Notes: generated by a model not told the origin, from the sequence alone. A DNA stretch of 64,000 nucleotides from Deuterostichococcus epilithicus (GCA_033439295.1 JAVTLE010000007.1:62001-126000); one strand, 5' to 3'. Positions 1-12,466 are shown, counted from the first letter of the stretch. Numbers and translations are program-made.

Positions 1-456
1 AGGCACCCTGCGCAGCGGACATCTTCAGCTTTGGCTATTCTGATATGCCGCGGACGAGCATTTCAAAGTCGCTGCAGATGCGCCTGGAGACAGCGGTAGT
101 ATTTTCAGCCCTTTGCGCATGCCTGGCATTTCGCACGTTGTTTCCATGCTCAGAGCCACCTCTGCAATCCATTGTGAGGCATGCCTGCTGGCCGCAGCGC
201 CAACTGTTGCATATTGGGTAGGGTCTGGCTGCACTTATGCAGCACTGCTGCATGAAGCGTGCATGCCTGTGCGTCGCAGTCGGGTTGCCAATCCAGCATT
301 GCTCGGCAATGCAGAACAAGCCAGAGCTGCAGCGGCGCCAGCCTCAGACCGGCTGTCGGAGGGCCTCCTGTACAGCAGCCTGCAGTTTTAATGTCCAGCA
401 CCTAGGTAATGCACCACGCTGTCCTCCACGCGATGCCCCTCCTTGCATCCTTGCAG

Positions 457-3400
457 GCCACGAGGCCGTGGGATGCCACAGCGGCGCGGCTGCAGCAGGA
501 GGTGCAGTTGCAGCTCATGCGCACCATTGCTGTGCGGCAGCAGGAGCTGGATGGCCTCGCCCAGGAGGTAGGCTTCAGGGCTTAGGGGACTCCGTCAGTG
601 TTTGCTAGCTGGATCGGCTCCGATTGAAGCAGCGGCAGTGGGCTTCGATAGGCCTCTCACTTGGCTCCCGACTCCTGAAATCTTGCCTGCGTGCAGCTTG
701 TCCGACTCCTGAGCAACCAAATTGAGCAATCCACTCACGCAGCAGGCAGGGCTCAGCTTACAGCCGACCTGTGCACTGCTTGTCGCTGAACTTGTCACCC
801 ATGGTGGACTTTTGTCAATGCACAGGCTGCCAGGCTGGTTTCGAGCGGCGGCAGCAACGGCGCAGGCAGGCACTGCGGCAGCAGCAGCGAGCGCTTCTGG
901 CTGGTGGAGGCCGTGGACCGGGTGCTGCAGGCGCTCAACGATGTAAGCTTATCAGTCCTGTCTGATCACAGCCAGACTTCCTGTCTGTACATTCGCATGT
1001 ACACACTTCTGGGGTGTTGCCAGACCAGCAGGCACCCATCCTGTCTGTGAGTTCATGGCAATGCTTCATCAGACGAGGTGGTCAGTTGGCACACACAAGC
1101 AGAACCTGATGTCCAACGGCACATGGCTCGATCTGGCGTCGTGAATGCCAAGCACGCTGCAGTCGCAGGCTACAAGAGCCTGTGAAGCAAGTGCAGCAGC
1201 TGACAGTGTTGCACACCCTCCGTCCTGCCATGGCAGCGTAGACTTGCGTTCCTGGAGCTGAGCATGCAGGGGACTGCCGGCCAGCGCCCGAGCTCAAGTC
1301 CACCACCTGCGGGTAAAAAGCGCTTGGCTGCAGCAGTCTCCCGACGACATGACTTCAAAGCCGGATGTTACACCGAAACGTGCATTTTAAACACCATGAA
1401 AGCAGTGCCGCGGTTGGAAAAAGCAATACTGAAGCTGCACGAGGCAGGCGATGTGCTGCAGGTGCAGGCGCCCGGCAACGGGAGGCTGCCTTCGGTGGTG
1501 CGCGCCATGCAGAATGCGGTGGTAGAGAAGGCTACTGCGCTGGCCGCCCGCCTGGAGCGGGACCTGGACTGTGGGGTGTGCAGCGGCCGCGATAGCGGCA
1601 GCGGCAGTGGCAATGGCGACGGCCGCGGCGGCGGCGAGGGGCACCGGAAGGGTTTGGATACGAAGCTTGGGCCCAAGGCCCGTGAGTCGGCGACCAGTTC
1701 CAGCGAGACGGCGCCACAGCAACCGGCGATGTCACAGGGACCTTACCTGGCGGCGCCGCTCACAACGCAGACACAGCTGTTTGCGGACCCAAACGGAGAC
1801 ATCCAGGCACAGGTGACTGCACGCCTGGTGTGCGCCGCTGCAGGGTGTGGGTCATTGGTGTACCATAGATAGCTTACGTCCAACATGTCACAGGCATCAA
1901 TGGTGAGCTGGTCGCTCTTAAGCAGTCAGCATGTGCCATGATAGCTCAAACCTCCCATTCCACCGTGCACAGGTGAACGTGTGGCTGGACGACCATGCAA
2001 CGAAGTGGCCGCTGCCGCCGCTTCTGATTACCGGATTTCCACAGGTTGGTCGATTGCTGTCCATGTGCCCACCAGGCAATACAGTTCATGCCCCCATAAC
2101 TGGAGTCGAGCTGTACACTTGAGGCAGAGCAGACCCAGCAATTGTGTATGTCTATCATCGGGCATGCTGAGGACTCGGTAAATGCAGCCATATATCTGCG
2201 GCCAACTCTGGAGGCGCCAGCACTTGTGCATAGCTTCTTGTGAGGTCACACTGAACACTCAGGCGTAAGCCGCCGCAGGCAGGGCGCTCCCTGGTAGCGA
2301 TGGAGGTGGTGCCAGCGCTGCTTGCAGCCGAAGGCGCCACTGGCAATGTGCACCTGGGGCCCAGCAGCCGGCTGTGCGTCTGGGACGCCGCTGCTGCCGC
2401 CGCCGTTGCCAGTGCACCCAAGGCGGGCGCGGCAGCTCATCACAGGCATGCAGCAGGAATGGTGCCGCCACCGCACCTCGCGCCGCTGCTGATCCGCCAC
2501 GAGGTCCGCTTCTTCCTTCCTCATCTGTCAACACCTGTTAAGTCTCGAATCCTTCCTGCAGCAACGTCTGCAGCAGGCATGGGCTGTGCAGCACGCATTC
2601 CCGTCTTGGCATTCGTGGCTCCACGCAAGGCGCCCGACGAGAGAAGGGCCAGACATGATTCGGCACCCGATCCTTTCGTGTACTGATTGTACCCTGCACA
2701 TCACATCGTGATGGAGATGTTGCCTCCACCAGGAGACGCAGTGCATGGAGATGTTGCCACCGTTAGTAAATGCAATGAGCCTGCGTCTAAGGCCGCTGTG
2801 CAGGCACAAGCAGCCATGCGCCTTGCAGGTCTTGCATTGATCCTGCACCAGGCTGTAGCAGGTGCCTTCCTATCAGAGCCGCAAGTGACAGCCTTCACAT
2901 CCCTGCGGCTGTGATTCTGCAGGGGCTCCGCACGTGGGGGCGCATGGTGCTTGGCCTGGACCTGCCAGCAGCGGCCGCAGACGGCACTGGCATTGGCGCA
3001 GCGCTGCAGTCAGCGGTGGCGGCGCTGGCGGCCAAGGTCGAGCCGGACTGCATTGTTTTCGTCGAGGACGACTGGCAGGTGGGTCATCACGTTGACGCGT
3101 AGAGTAAAACTTGCAATGTGGCATGACAAGCGCTGGCAGCAGTGTTGGTTGACGATCCTCAGACAAGCACTTGACACGCTGTGCACATGTCGGTGTGCTG
3201 TCGAGGCGAGATCTGGTGAAATGCAGATGCACGGTTGGAACAGGTGGAGCAATGCATTCATTGTAGGGTGGCTTTGCAGACTTCTTTGATGACACGCTTC
3301 TATCACTGCACAAGCAGTCTGTGTGTCGCTGAGTGGACGTGCTGATGACGGAAGATAACTAGCGCTTTTCTGGAAGGTCGCGCCTGCACAAGCATGTCTG

Positions 3401-6400
3401 CAGCCTGTCTCATACCACTGCATCATAGCTGCCCTGTCGACATTCGCCCTGAGGCACTTGCAACATGGCAGATTGTCACGAGCGACAAAGAACTCCTTCT
3501 GCACACCAGATATGTGAACATAGATATCCAAGGCCAACTCCTGCTTTGTGAACCGCAGTCCAAGGCGAGCTGCAAAGGCTCTTTGGTGGGGGCTGCAGTG
3601 CAGAACATGCCCAGCAGCTTCCCCTCGTTGTCTTCATGTTTTGTGCTGCTGCAGAATGGTTCCCAAACCCTGGTCGCTGCCGTGCAGCCGGAGGCGGACA
3701 ACAGCCACGCGGAGGTCGCGGTGGCATGGCGAGGGGTCATCCAGGGTGGGCCCCGAAACGTGGTGTGGGTGCTGGTGCCGTGCAACCCGCTGTCGGTCCA
3801 CGTGGCGCTGGCAGCAGCGGACGCGGCCTTCCAGGTGGGTAGAAATCATCTAGGCTTCGGCTCAATCACCTGTCAGATCTCCGAGGAAGCTCTGCGTTGG
3901 GCTGCCGCCTGTTGGCTGACATGGGGCGGCGGCGCTTTCGTCTAAGAGACACGGGGTAGGTGGCAGAGCTGCAGAGCTTGTCGACGGTCTGTGTCTGACG
4001 CAAACCAACCCGGCACGTAGGCCAGCACCTCCACAGAATGGGGCACGAGAAACAATCAGGCCGAAGCTGAAATATCAGCAATGGGATAAAGGTCATCAGG
4101 AACATCTCCCAACAGCATAATTTTCGCTGTGTGTATTACACTTATTGTTTAAGTGTAAGCACTGTCCCTCTCTCTCTCTTTTCTTCTCTTTAACCTGAGC
4201 TTTACCTAGTTCGCGAATGTCTGGCACTCCCTGGGACCAGGACCATGCACCATCTCACACATGTGCACAACAGGGCGTTCGCATTGGCAGGAGTCTGCGA
4301 ATGAGTACATAACCACACGCAGCAGCGCTTCCGCATGTGTGGCAGGAGTCTTTGGTTGTGCTACCGCTGGCGTCGCGCCTTGATACCTGGGAGCGCGAGA
4401 CGGTGTGGCGGCACCTGGGCGAGCAACTGTTTAGGTGCGACTGCAAGTCTTTCGGTGCAGTCAAGCCGGTCACATGCAGGTTTTGCACGTGTGCTTGGAC
4501 GGATGGGACGACTTCGTGAGGCGGCCAGGCACCTTTGCAGGAGTTGCAGATGACTAAACCACAATCAACCATGGGCCTGACATTATGGAGGAGCAGCAGC
4601 TGCATTGCACTCGCTGTAAGTGCACAGACGACGTGGTCAGTGACCCACAGTGCTACAGAGCAGCACAGCATGACTTACAATCTTTAACTTGTGACAACAA
4701 CACTGCAGGCAACGCTGACAATAACGCTGCAATGCAACCTTTGCAGGAATACCGCCTGTTCCGCAGCAGCGGGGATGCATGCGGCCTCAGGATTGTATGT
4801 GCTTCCAGCAAAGCAAAGCCGATACCTGTATGCTGGCACCAAAGTGGGGCAGAGCGCAAGTGAGGTAGTTGCAACCGTCATGGAGCACCACAACCTGAAG
4901 CTTCAAACCCTGAAATGGTGTGATCGCTGCAGGCAGGGTAGGGAAGCGCCGGTGGTGGAGGTGATGGAGCAGTGCTAAACCCTAAACAGTGATGCTATCG
5001 CAGGCAAGGCATGGAGGCGCCAAGGGCGGAGCATTTCTGAACCTACACACTTATGCTGTCGCAGGCAGGGCAGGGAGGTGCCGAGGGCGGAAGTACTGGA
5101 TGCAGCGGAGGAAGCCGAGGCGCCGCCGGCGGTGCTTTTGGGTCTGGCCGTCACCTTCTCGCTGAGGACAGGGCCGCCCTGCAGGGACGGCGCGGCTGCA
5201 TTTGTGAAGGCGTGCAAAGACCGCATGGTCGCCGCGGTGCACCCCCCCTGCCCCCGGTTATGCAAGGGAGTCTACTGAACGCCCATTCAGCTGCAGTGTT
5301 CGGCTCGATAAAAGCGTTTGTTGCCTGTTTAAGCCCCCTTGTGCCTGATTAACCTGCTGGACCAATGACCTTGCCAATCATCGTTGCAGGTGGATGCCGA
5401 CTGGCAGAGCGTCCGGCACCTGATGGACGTGGCCGCACGGGCGCTGCTGCAGCGGATGGCTGGCCAAGGCTTGTCGGTGCTGGAAGCTAGCAAGCTGCCA
5501 CCCATTGTGCAGGAATGCCCGGAATGATATCGCTTCTGGATGCTAATCCACATAAAAAATCGCAATGTGACATGTTCCCTGCCGGCGCCGCCCACAGCTG
5601 CGCGAGGGCACTTTGACAGAGTTGTGACGCCTGACACTGATGGCCCAATTGTCTGAGAAGTCCTTGGCCGCAATAGTCGCTGCTGAACTGCACGCAATTT
5701 GCCAGACTGACCAAGTCGCACAGGGTTGTTCCTTTGGTGTTTGCGTGGCTAGCTTCCAAACAGTGGCGTCATCCTCAGGTCAATGCACCACATGGATGAA
5801 GCCAGACATGCCGTGGCCCTGACTTAACTGCAGGCATTCCTGCAGCCGTGGACCGCCACCAACGATAGCGGCCTGCTGTTTGTGGACGCCGGCTTTGGGG
5901 CGCGGCTGCTGGAGGTGCGAGCGCATCACAACGGCATGCATGAGAAGTAGGTGGTATCAACTGCCTGAGCAACAGCACAGACCACGAGACGCACACGAAA
6001 TTCTGACAAGCTACGGATGAGCGAACCCCTTTGCCGATACTGGCAAGTGCCAGCACAGCCGCAAGCCCAGCTTTGCTATGCTGTCAAGTCCTGGCACTTG
6101 CACAGCCTGCCAGGATGCATTTCAGTGTTCCCTTATTTGCTTCGTCCTCGGTGACCTGACTTGGAGCAGAGTCGCTGCATACAATGCTCGTGCGGGCAGT
6201 TTGGCTAATACTCCGTCCTTTGTGGGGTGTCGGCGTTGTAGATTCATGTGCAGAAGACTGTGGGCTTCACGCGGCCTGCGCTGTCCGCACCGGCTGCGCA
6301 CCCTGCTAACCAGCTCTGTCGCAGACGCAAAGCTGTCCCCGAGTCTCGAACCCACAGACTGGTCACTGATGTCCGCACTACCCCGCACTGCACTGCCTTG

Positions 6401-7434
6401 CATTGCATTATGTCCGCGGGCGGCCATGGAGAGCTTCCCCCTGCACTGCGCTGCCTTGCATGTGCAGGCAGCCATGGATAGCCTGCCGAGGCCGGAGCCG
6501 GTCAAGAGCAGCGACCCGTGGGCGAAGGTGAAGGGCCGGGGTCGGCGCCTGATCCCGGCCGTGCGGCCGCTGCCTTCCCACCTTGCTGCAGGTCTGCACA
6601 CCACACTCCCTGGTGCAAGTGTGGCGCTTCTTCCCAGGCAGCAGCTGCGCACAGCAAGGACGTCCTCAGGCCATCGCAAATCTCTGCATCTGCAAATATG
6701 CCCTGTAATTAGGCACCGAACAAGAGCAGTGGAGCAGCCTGGACTGGTGTCCAAACAATCTGGGACAGCTCGTGGCGGCAGGCATTTGTTGATGCACATG
6801 GATTTGACTGAGTGCACCCCATCCAGAGATGGCTGGCTGGTTGTGCAGTGTCGCGCTGATACTGAGCAAGGTCGTAATTTGTTGCTGCACAGCCCAAGAT
6901 GTCGCCGGCAGAGGCGCCCCGACACCACCAGGCAGAGCGGCCGCCAGCAGCGGCCTCTCTGGCGGCCACACCAAGAGCAGTGCTAATCTACCAGCCAGTG
7001 GCGACATTGCGAACGTCAAGCCTGCCAGAGCTCCTGTCGCAGACCCCTTTGGGCTGGGTCACCGCATCACCATCATACCGGCAAGCAGCAACGTCAGCGT
7101 CGGCAGTGCCTCCTACACGGATAGCACTTTCGACATGGGTGGTGGCACACGCCGCGATGACGGCTGGCACAGAATCGATGGCAGCAATGGCGGAGACGGC
7201 AGCTGCTGCAGCAGCGGCGGTGGCCGCAGCTATCGCGATATGGGGTACGATCCAGATGCAAGCCAGAACAGCGAAGCGTCTCTTAGCGGTCAGAGCAGTG
7301 ACGATTCTCTGAGGGCACTGAGGGGTGGTTCCGGGGGCCCAAAGTCTCTCGCTGCTGCAGAAGGGCCGCAGGCCGGCGATCGGCAGAGCGTCGACAGCGA
7401 CAAACTCATGCAGATGCTGCGGCCCAGATATTGA
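457..7434 (+). CDS. Multi-exon gene of unknown function (5' end uncertain)
   Basis: I do not recognise this protein. A row of short open exons with good GT-AG borders runs on the + strand: 457-567, 826-942, about 1330-1812, 1973-2044, 2279-about 2540, 2923-3078, 3655-3834, about 4345-4433, 4747-4794, about 5070-5260, about 5391-5506, about 5832-5915, about 6466-6529, and a last exon ending at the TGA at 7432-7434. Exons 457-567, 826-942, 1973-2044, 2923-3078 and 3655-3834 are exact multiples of three, which supports the chain. The product would be several hundred residues. It is Ala/Leu/Val-rich with an early Gln-rich helical stretch, a Gly/Ser linker near 1580-1650, and a Ser/Gly-rich tail after about 7000. 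I see no signal peptide, TM segment or catalytic motif. The first exons may lie left of 457. Some middle exons (4.7-5.3 kb) are uncertain because the acceptor region there is repeated. Confidence 0.6.
4166..4195. repeat. CT-rich microsatellite
   Basis: A short pyrimidine tract (CTCTCTCTCT followed by TTTTCTTCTCTTT) lies in an intron of the long unknown gene. It is a simple repeat with no further signal. Confidence 0.7.
4928..5085 (+). repeat. Three imperfect copies of a splice-acceptor/exon-start segment
   Basis: Three segments starting near 4930, 5000 and 5060 each read (c/t)GCAGGCA(g/a)GG followed by a similar 25-30 nt (GGAGG.GCC.AGGGCGGA). Each has the form of an acceptor plus exon start. 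Only the last leads into a long open exon with residues such as LGLAVTFSLRTG. The arrangement looks like local duplication of an exon border inside the long gene. Confidence 0.45.
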
Positions 7435-7930
7435 GGGTGGGCTCTCTACAGGCGGGTTGTCCAATCTGAACGGTTGAGCCTGCGCAACCGGAAACAATCG
7501 ACTCTGTGGGGTCACTTGAGGGCTTTGCCTGCAGCTTCTGGCTTGGAGTGCAGCTTTCTTCGACCTATCAGTCAATCAGACAACCAGTTGCATATGCGGT
7601 GATGGTGTCGTTCATGTATGTGGCTCGTTGCAGTGGCGATCTCCAAAGTGTGTGGTGCTCCCTGATCCGTGACCAAGCAAGATGGATGTTGCGAGGTCAC
7701 GCACCGCGTCAATGTGATTTTCTTTGGGTCAGTTACGTTACACATGCCGTTTCGTGGCCCCGCTAGATGCGCAATTTCACAATGATGTTAGGCTGGCTGA
7801 CAGATTAATCCGGGTATCCCTGCCATGCGCGAGGAATTTAATCAAAGACGTGCATGCATAAAGTGCATGAGCCCGTTGCCGACGGCGCACTGGGGCTGTG
7901 ATGTGGTGCAAATTTACTCGCCCCTGTCTG

Positions 7931-8432
7931 ACAGCTGAATGAGAACGAAACACGGTGTTGCTTGTGTGCCGTGTCCCTGCGCCTGAGCGGGCAGCACGTG
8001 GTTTAAAAAAATTCGACCGAGCTTCCGTGAAAGGGGTACTGCAATGGGCGGCCCATCGAGCGAGGAATACGCCGCCACGTGCAGCCGTTTGAAAGGAATG
8101 TGGTGACATCTGGCGACCTCGCCCTGTTTGGCCGTCTGCGGCGCCGCGCACAGGGTGATGCCGCGGCGGCGCCGGCCATCTTCACAGTGACTGGAATATG
8201 AGCAACACATGCAGGGTGGTTTGCGGCACTGCATCGCTGCCAGCAGTGCAGGAGCTCAGTTATTGCGGAAGATGCCAGTCTGTTCTCTCTTTCAGTGGCT
8301 CTCAATCAAGCCCTTTGAGCTGTGGCCGGCGCGAAGAGCGGTGTGAGCGGCGCAGCTCCCCACGATCAGGAGTTTGAAAGTAAAGCTACTGCTGGCTAAG
8401 AGGGCGGCCCTTGGCCCTTAGCTTGCTGGAAA
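7931..8432. repeat. Repeat R1, left part (interrupted by the hAT element)
   Basis: This segment aligns with 32581-about 33010 over its whole length, with shared blocks such as GCCTGAGCGGGCAGCACGTG and GGTGGTTTGCGGCACTGCAT. It is the left part of a roughly 700-bp repeat whose right part is at 12256-12466. The copy near 32.6 kb is uninterrupted. Translations on the minus strand are also similar between the copies, so R1 may derive from an old element with coding capacity. I could not assign a family. Confidence 0.75.
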
Positions 8433-8680
8433 CAGGGTTGCACCGCACGTCTCTTTTCACTGACGTGCGGACGTGCGCACGCGTGCGCACCGCGTGCACC
8501 TGTGGCCGGCGCGAAGAGCGGTGTGAGCGGCGCAGCTCCCCACGATCAGGAGTTTGAAAGTAAAGCTACTGCTGGCTAAGAGGGCGGCCCTTGGCCCTTA
8601 GCTTGCTGGAACCAGGGTTGCACCGCACGTCTCTTTTCACTGACGTGCGGACGTGCGCACGCGTGCGCACCGCGTGCACC
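8321..8680. repeat. 180-bp tandem duplication spanning the hAT left junction
   Basis: 8321-8500 and 8501-8680 are direct tandem copies. By eye they differ only at 8432 (a) versus 8612 (c). Each unit holds 112 bp of R1 flank plus the first 68 bp of the hAT element, so the hAT left terminus is present twice (CAGGG at 8433 and again at 8613). The outer copy has the exact target-site duplication and the inner one has a single change. The duplication therefore happened after the transposon inserted. Confidence 0.9.
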
Positions 8681-11600
8681 GCACGCACTGCAGGGAACGG
8701 CACTTTCGCACCGATGCAGGCTGGTATTCCCATCAGGGGTGGAATATATTCAGGCACGAGGACTTTGCCGTTGCATTCAGCCGTTTCAGCGCCGCGCAGC
8801 TGCTCCTGTACAGTTGGTCGCTATCAACGAATACTCCTGGCTGCTAGAGTTCGTTTCCGTGTGCTGCGACTCCTTCCACGACTACAAGCACGTTTTGAAA
8901 GCCGCTTAAAATATTGATTCGTTCGACTCATAGCAGAGTACAACTTCGTTACCACTACTGAGGGCTTGCGTCAGTGCGTGTTCTGCCGCCACGAGCTCAG
9001 AGGAAACCCGTTTCGGATCCGTGCACATATCATGGGCGTGACAGGAAAAGGAGTTTCAGTATGTATTGCGGACGTCCCTCAGTTTGAGATGGCACAGCAG
9101 CGCTGCCGCGAATTGGCTGAGAAGCAGGATGAGCGTCGCGGTAAGTGGCTATGCTCAGACGCGGCAGCAGCCAGTGAGTCGGCTGTTGGCAACAGCGCTG
9201 CTGCAGCTGCCAGCGCTGCACCGGGCGCGGCACGGAACGTCAACAGCTCAGCAGCAGAAGGGCCGCTCCTAGCGGCCTTTGCAAGGAGCAAGAAAGATGC
9301 CACTGACCTAGCCGTGGCACGCTACTGTTACGCAACTGGCACAGCCTTTCACGCTCTCAGCAGCCCATATGCGCAAGAGATGTTTGCTGCCATCGCCAGC
9401 CACGGGCCTGGTTGTAATTTCCAGGTATGCCCTGCACCCTTCACACACGACGCTTATGTCGAGTGTATGGTTGGAGGCTGCAAGCATGTGATGCGCATCA
9501 CAGTGCTCAAGGCCTTCATGGGTTTGGCATCTGCAGGGTACAATGCCCTGCGGGAATCACTCCTAGTCAAGGAGAAGGCGCGCACTGAGAAGGACCTGGC
9601 CAAACTGGACGAGAAGGTGTCAGAGACAGGCTGCCTGCTCTGCTCCGATGGCTGGGACAATGTGAACCATCGCCCGCTTCTCAACATCATGAAGGTACCC
9701 AGGCGCACAAACGCTGTTCTGCAGCATGACAGATAGACCTTCCAGTGCTGCTCGCATATCCTAATCTTCAACGATTCCTCAGGCTTCTACGGTCATTCTG
9801 CAGGTCACGCCGCAGGGTGCACAGTTCATCCGCGCCGTCGACACCAGTGGCGAGACCAAGAGCGGCCACTACATCGCAGAGGTGAGACGTTTTCCGTCTT
9901 CCTGACGCTCATTGCACCTGGAACTGGCACAATATAGGGCGCCCCGCCGGTCTGCTGCTTCGCCGAGTCACTCTTGCCGCTGCAGTTGCTTATCGCCGCC
10001 ATCAGGGAGATTGGCCCCGAGAAGGTGGTCGCGGTGTGCACTGACAACGATGCCAACTGCAGGATGGCTGGGCGCCTCATCGCGGCAAAGTGAGTGTTTG
10101 CAGCTCTTCTGCTGGAGACTTGTGAGCTTGCAGGATGCCACTGGAGAATAGCAATAGCTGCGCACAGAGATGCAAGGTTCCCGTGCCTTTCAGGATTGCG
10201 CGGGTGTTACCTTCTGCATCCAGGTTCCCCCACATCACCTGGCAACCCTGCACGGCGCACGTGTGCGACCTGTTCCTGGAGGACGTCGCCAAGATGGAGT
10301 TTGCGCGCAGCACCGTGGCGACGGGGCGCACCATCATCAAGTTCATCAAACGGCACCACTTTATGCTCGCCCCATACTGCGAGAAGGCAAAGCTGGAGCT
10401 GCTGCTGCCAGGTACGCATCATCTATTTTACTATATAACAGCCAGTGTGCTGACTGCTGCTTCAGGGTTTGTAGTGCTGCTTGTGACAAGGGACGCGCAT
10501 CACCTGTCTCCTCAAGGCATTCAAAAGTCGTATCTACTGCTGATGCCAACCATCGTGACCACACTCTTCTTGCGATAGGGATAGGACCCTCAGTCTGTGA
10601 GCGCAGGGCTGCTGGCCGCCATGCCACGAGGACGCATTGCTTGTGCGATTTGTGCAGGTGACACACGGTTTGCCACCGCGTTTATCGCCCTGCAGCGCCT
10701 TGTGGAAATGAAAGCGACCCTGCAGGCAACAGTTGTGGACGAGCGCTACGACACCTGGGCGGCCCGCCAGATCTACCGGCGCGAAGCCGAGGAGGTCAAG
10801 GACACTATCATGGACAGCACCTTCTGGCGGGCCGCCAAGGTGAGCGCGTGCAGAGTTGCTTTCTGGAGCCTCTAACTCTGCCAGCGCCGTGATGGCATGA
10901 AACATTGTCACAGCATTCGGAACCATCGGACAGCGATGCTGCATCAGTACTCTGCAGCGATGCTCCACCACAAGTGAACTTCTAGCTGGCTGGCTACAGG
11001 AGCTGGTGGAGTTGGTCGGGCTGTCAACCTGCTGTGGCTGGCGGACTCTAACCTTTCCTGCATCGGCAAGGTGTACCACGGCGCCTTTGGTGTCCAGGTG
11101 GGGCATGGCTTGACCTGGTCACTTGATCTGTGCATCCACTTATGGCGCTTCAGCTCCAGGGCGAGACGCACCCTACAGCAGCAAGAGCTGACAACTAACC
11201 TCCACTTGCACTGACGCAGCACAGGGCGCTTGTCATAGCAAGATATAGCAGATGCTAATGTCGACGCTTGCTGCCGTCTACAGGAGGCGATTGACAGCTC
11301 CAACCTCGCACCGGCGGCGCTGACACTTGTGTCGGCAGCGTGGAAAACACGGTGGGAGATGCTGCATACGGTGCTCATGGCGGCGGGGTATGCGCTGGAG
11401 CCAGAATACTGGGACCACGACATTGCCGCCAACCAGAAGGTGTGGCAAAAGTGAATGTTCAACATGCGGTAGTTGAGGTTCAGAGTACTGCCGCGACCTT
11501 ACATTGCTTCGCATTTGCTGGCCGTGCTGTGAGCACTTGGCTCAATTGTGCTGAGACATGCAAAACCTGTATAAATATAGCAAAGTGTTGCCCTGCTTCT

Positions 11601-12247
11601 CAGGCCTATGCGCCAAAAAGATTTGATTGGCATGCTCGCAGGTGACAGAGGGCCTGCTCGATGCAGCGCGTAAGATACTGGGCGACGACGTCAAGACCGA
11701 GCAGGCGATGCGGAGCTGAAGAACTACCGCTCTAAGGTCGGGGTGTTCGGCAGGCCCACGGTGCAAAACCTGGCCAGGTCCATGACGGCGTGGGAGTGGT
11801 GGAGGGACTGGGGGGGCTCAGCACCAATGCTGAGGGAGCTTGCCGTGAAGGTGCTCAGTCAGTCTGCCTCGTCCTGCAGCTGCAATCGCAATTGAAGCAA
11901 TTTCGGGTTCATCCACAGCCGGTTGCGCAACCGCCTGACGGCTGAGCGCACAGCCAACCTGGTGTATTATTTCAGCAATCTGCGGGTCTTGAAGAGATTC
12001 ACCAACCAGGAGGAGTGAGATCGAGTGCCATATGTGGGATGTGGAAGAGCTGTAAACTCATCTGCAGCACTCCCCTACGCCCCGTTGCACCTCTGGCTGT
12101 ACCTCAGGCTGCCTACGGCAGCTGCTTACACCCTGCTTACGTAAATGTCAGACACAGCGGTGCGCCTCCTGGTCATAGCCGTGCGGCCGGGCGGACGCGT
12201 GCGGACGCGTGCGCGTGCGCACGCGTGCACCGTGCGGTGCAACCCTG
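8433..12247 (+). mobile_element. hAT-superfamily DNA transposon, 3,815 bp, with TIRs and 8-bp TSD
   Basis: The ends carry a 17-bp perfect terminal inverted repeat, CAGGGTTGCACCGCACG at 8433-8449 and its complement at 12231-12247. The CAGGG start is typical of hAT elements. Both ends are flanked by the same 8-bp sequence, GCTGGAAA (8425-8432 and 12248-12255), a perfect hAT-type target duplication. Subterminal regions are rich in CGTGCGCACGCG-type repeats. The interior encodes a BED-finger/hAT transposase that is now broken. The element sits inside repeat R1, and the R1 copy at 32.6 kb represents the unoccupied form. Confidence 0.93.
8934..12017 (+). pseudogene. hAT transposase gene, disrupted
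   Basis: Exons read by eye are about 8934-9694, 9804-9881, 9986-10089, 10224-10411, 10658-10839, about 11000-11097, 11284-11439 and 11642-12017. In order they encode a BED-type zinc finger (CVFC, then RAHIMG and GVSVC), a DUF659-like segment (SDGWDNVNHRPLLN), the RNase-H-like core (VCTDNDANC, TAHVCDLFLEDV), GDTRFAT, and the C-terminal dimerisation region (TAWEWW, LAVKVLSQSASS, RLRNRLTAERTANLVYYFSNLRVL). The last exon is broken. It needs a frame change near 11695-11710, and a TGA at 11893-11895 falls where the family has Trp in its RNWS motif. There may also be a shift near 11010-11035. No intact transposase can be made from this copy, although the termini are well preserved. Confidence 0.88.
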
Positions 12248-12255
12248 GCTGGAAA

Positions 12256-12466
12256 CGCCACAGGCAGCCTTCAAACATGGGGATGTGTACCACAAGGCGG
12301 GCACACTGCTGTCTATATTGTTTGTTGAAGAACCTTCACTCCAGAACCCTCCACGTCGGACAGGGAATTCATGCCCCATGTGTCCTGAAGCATTCCCCAG
12401 GGCTTTCTGGCACAGGGCAGGTCGCAGCCAGAAACGCTGTTCGCCAAGTGCTGTGCATTTCCAAAG
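12256..12466. repeat. Repeat R1, right part
   Basis: This aligns with about 33060-33284 (shared GTGTACCACA.GGCGGGCACACT and GGGCTTTCTGGCAC). It continues R1 directly after the right target duplication of the hAT element. The minus-strand translations of the two copies share GFWS, DSSVPALWYT and similar blocks. Confidence 0.7.

Noticed and set aside
6078-6986. 302-residue + frame and 268-residue antisense frame
   Set aside because: They span predicted intron and exon parts of the long unknown gene, and composition and motifs give no support.
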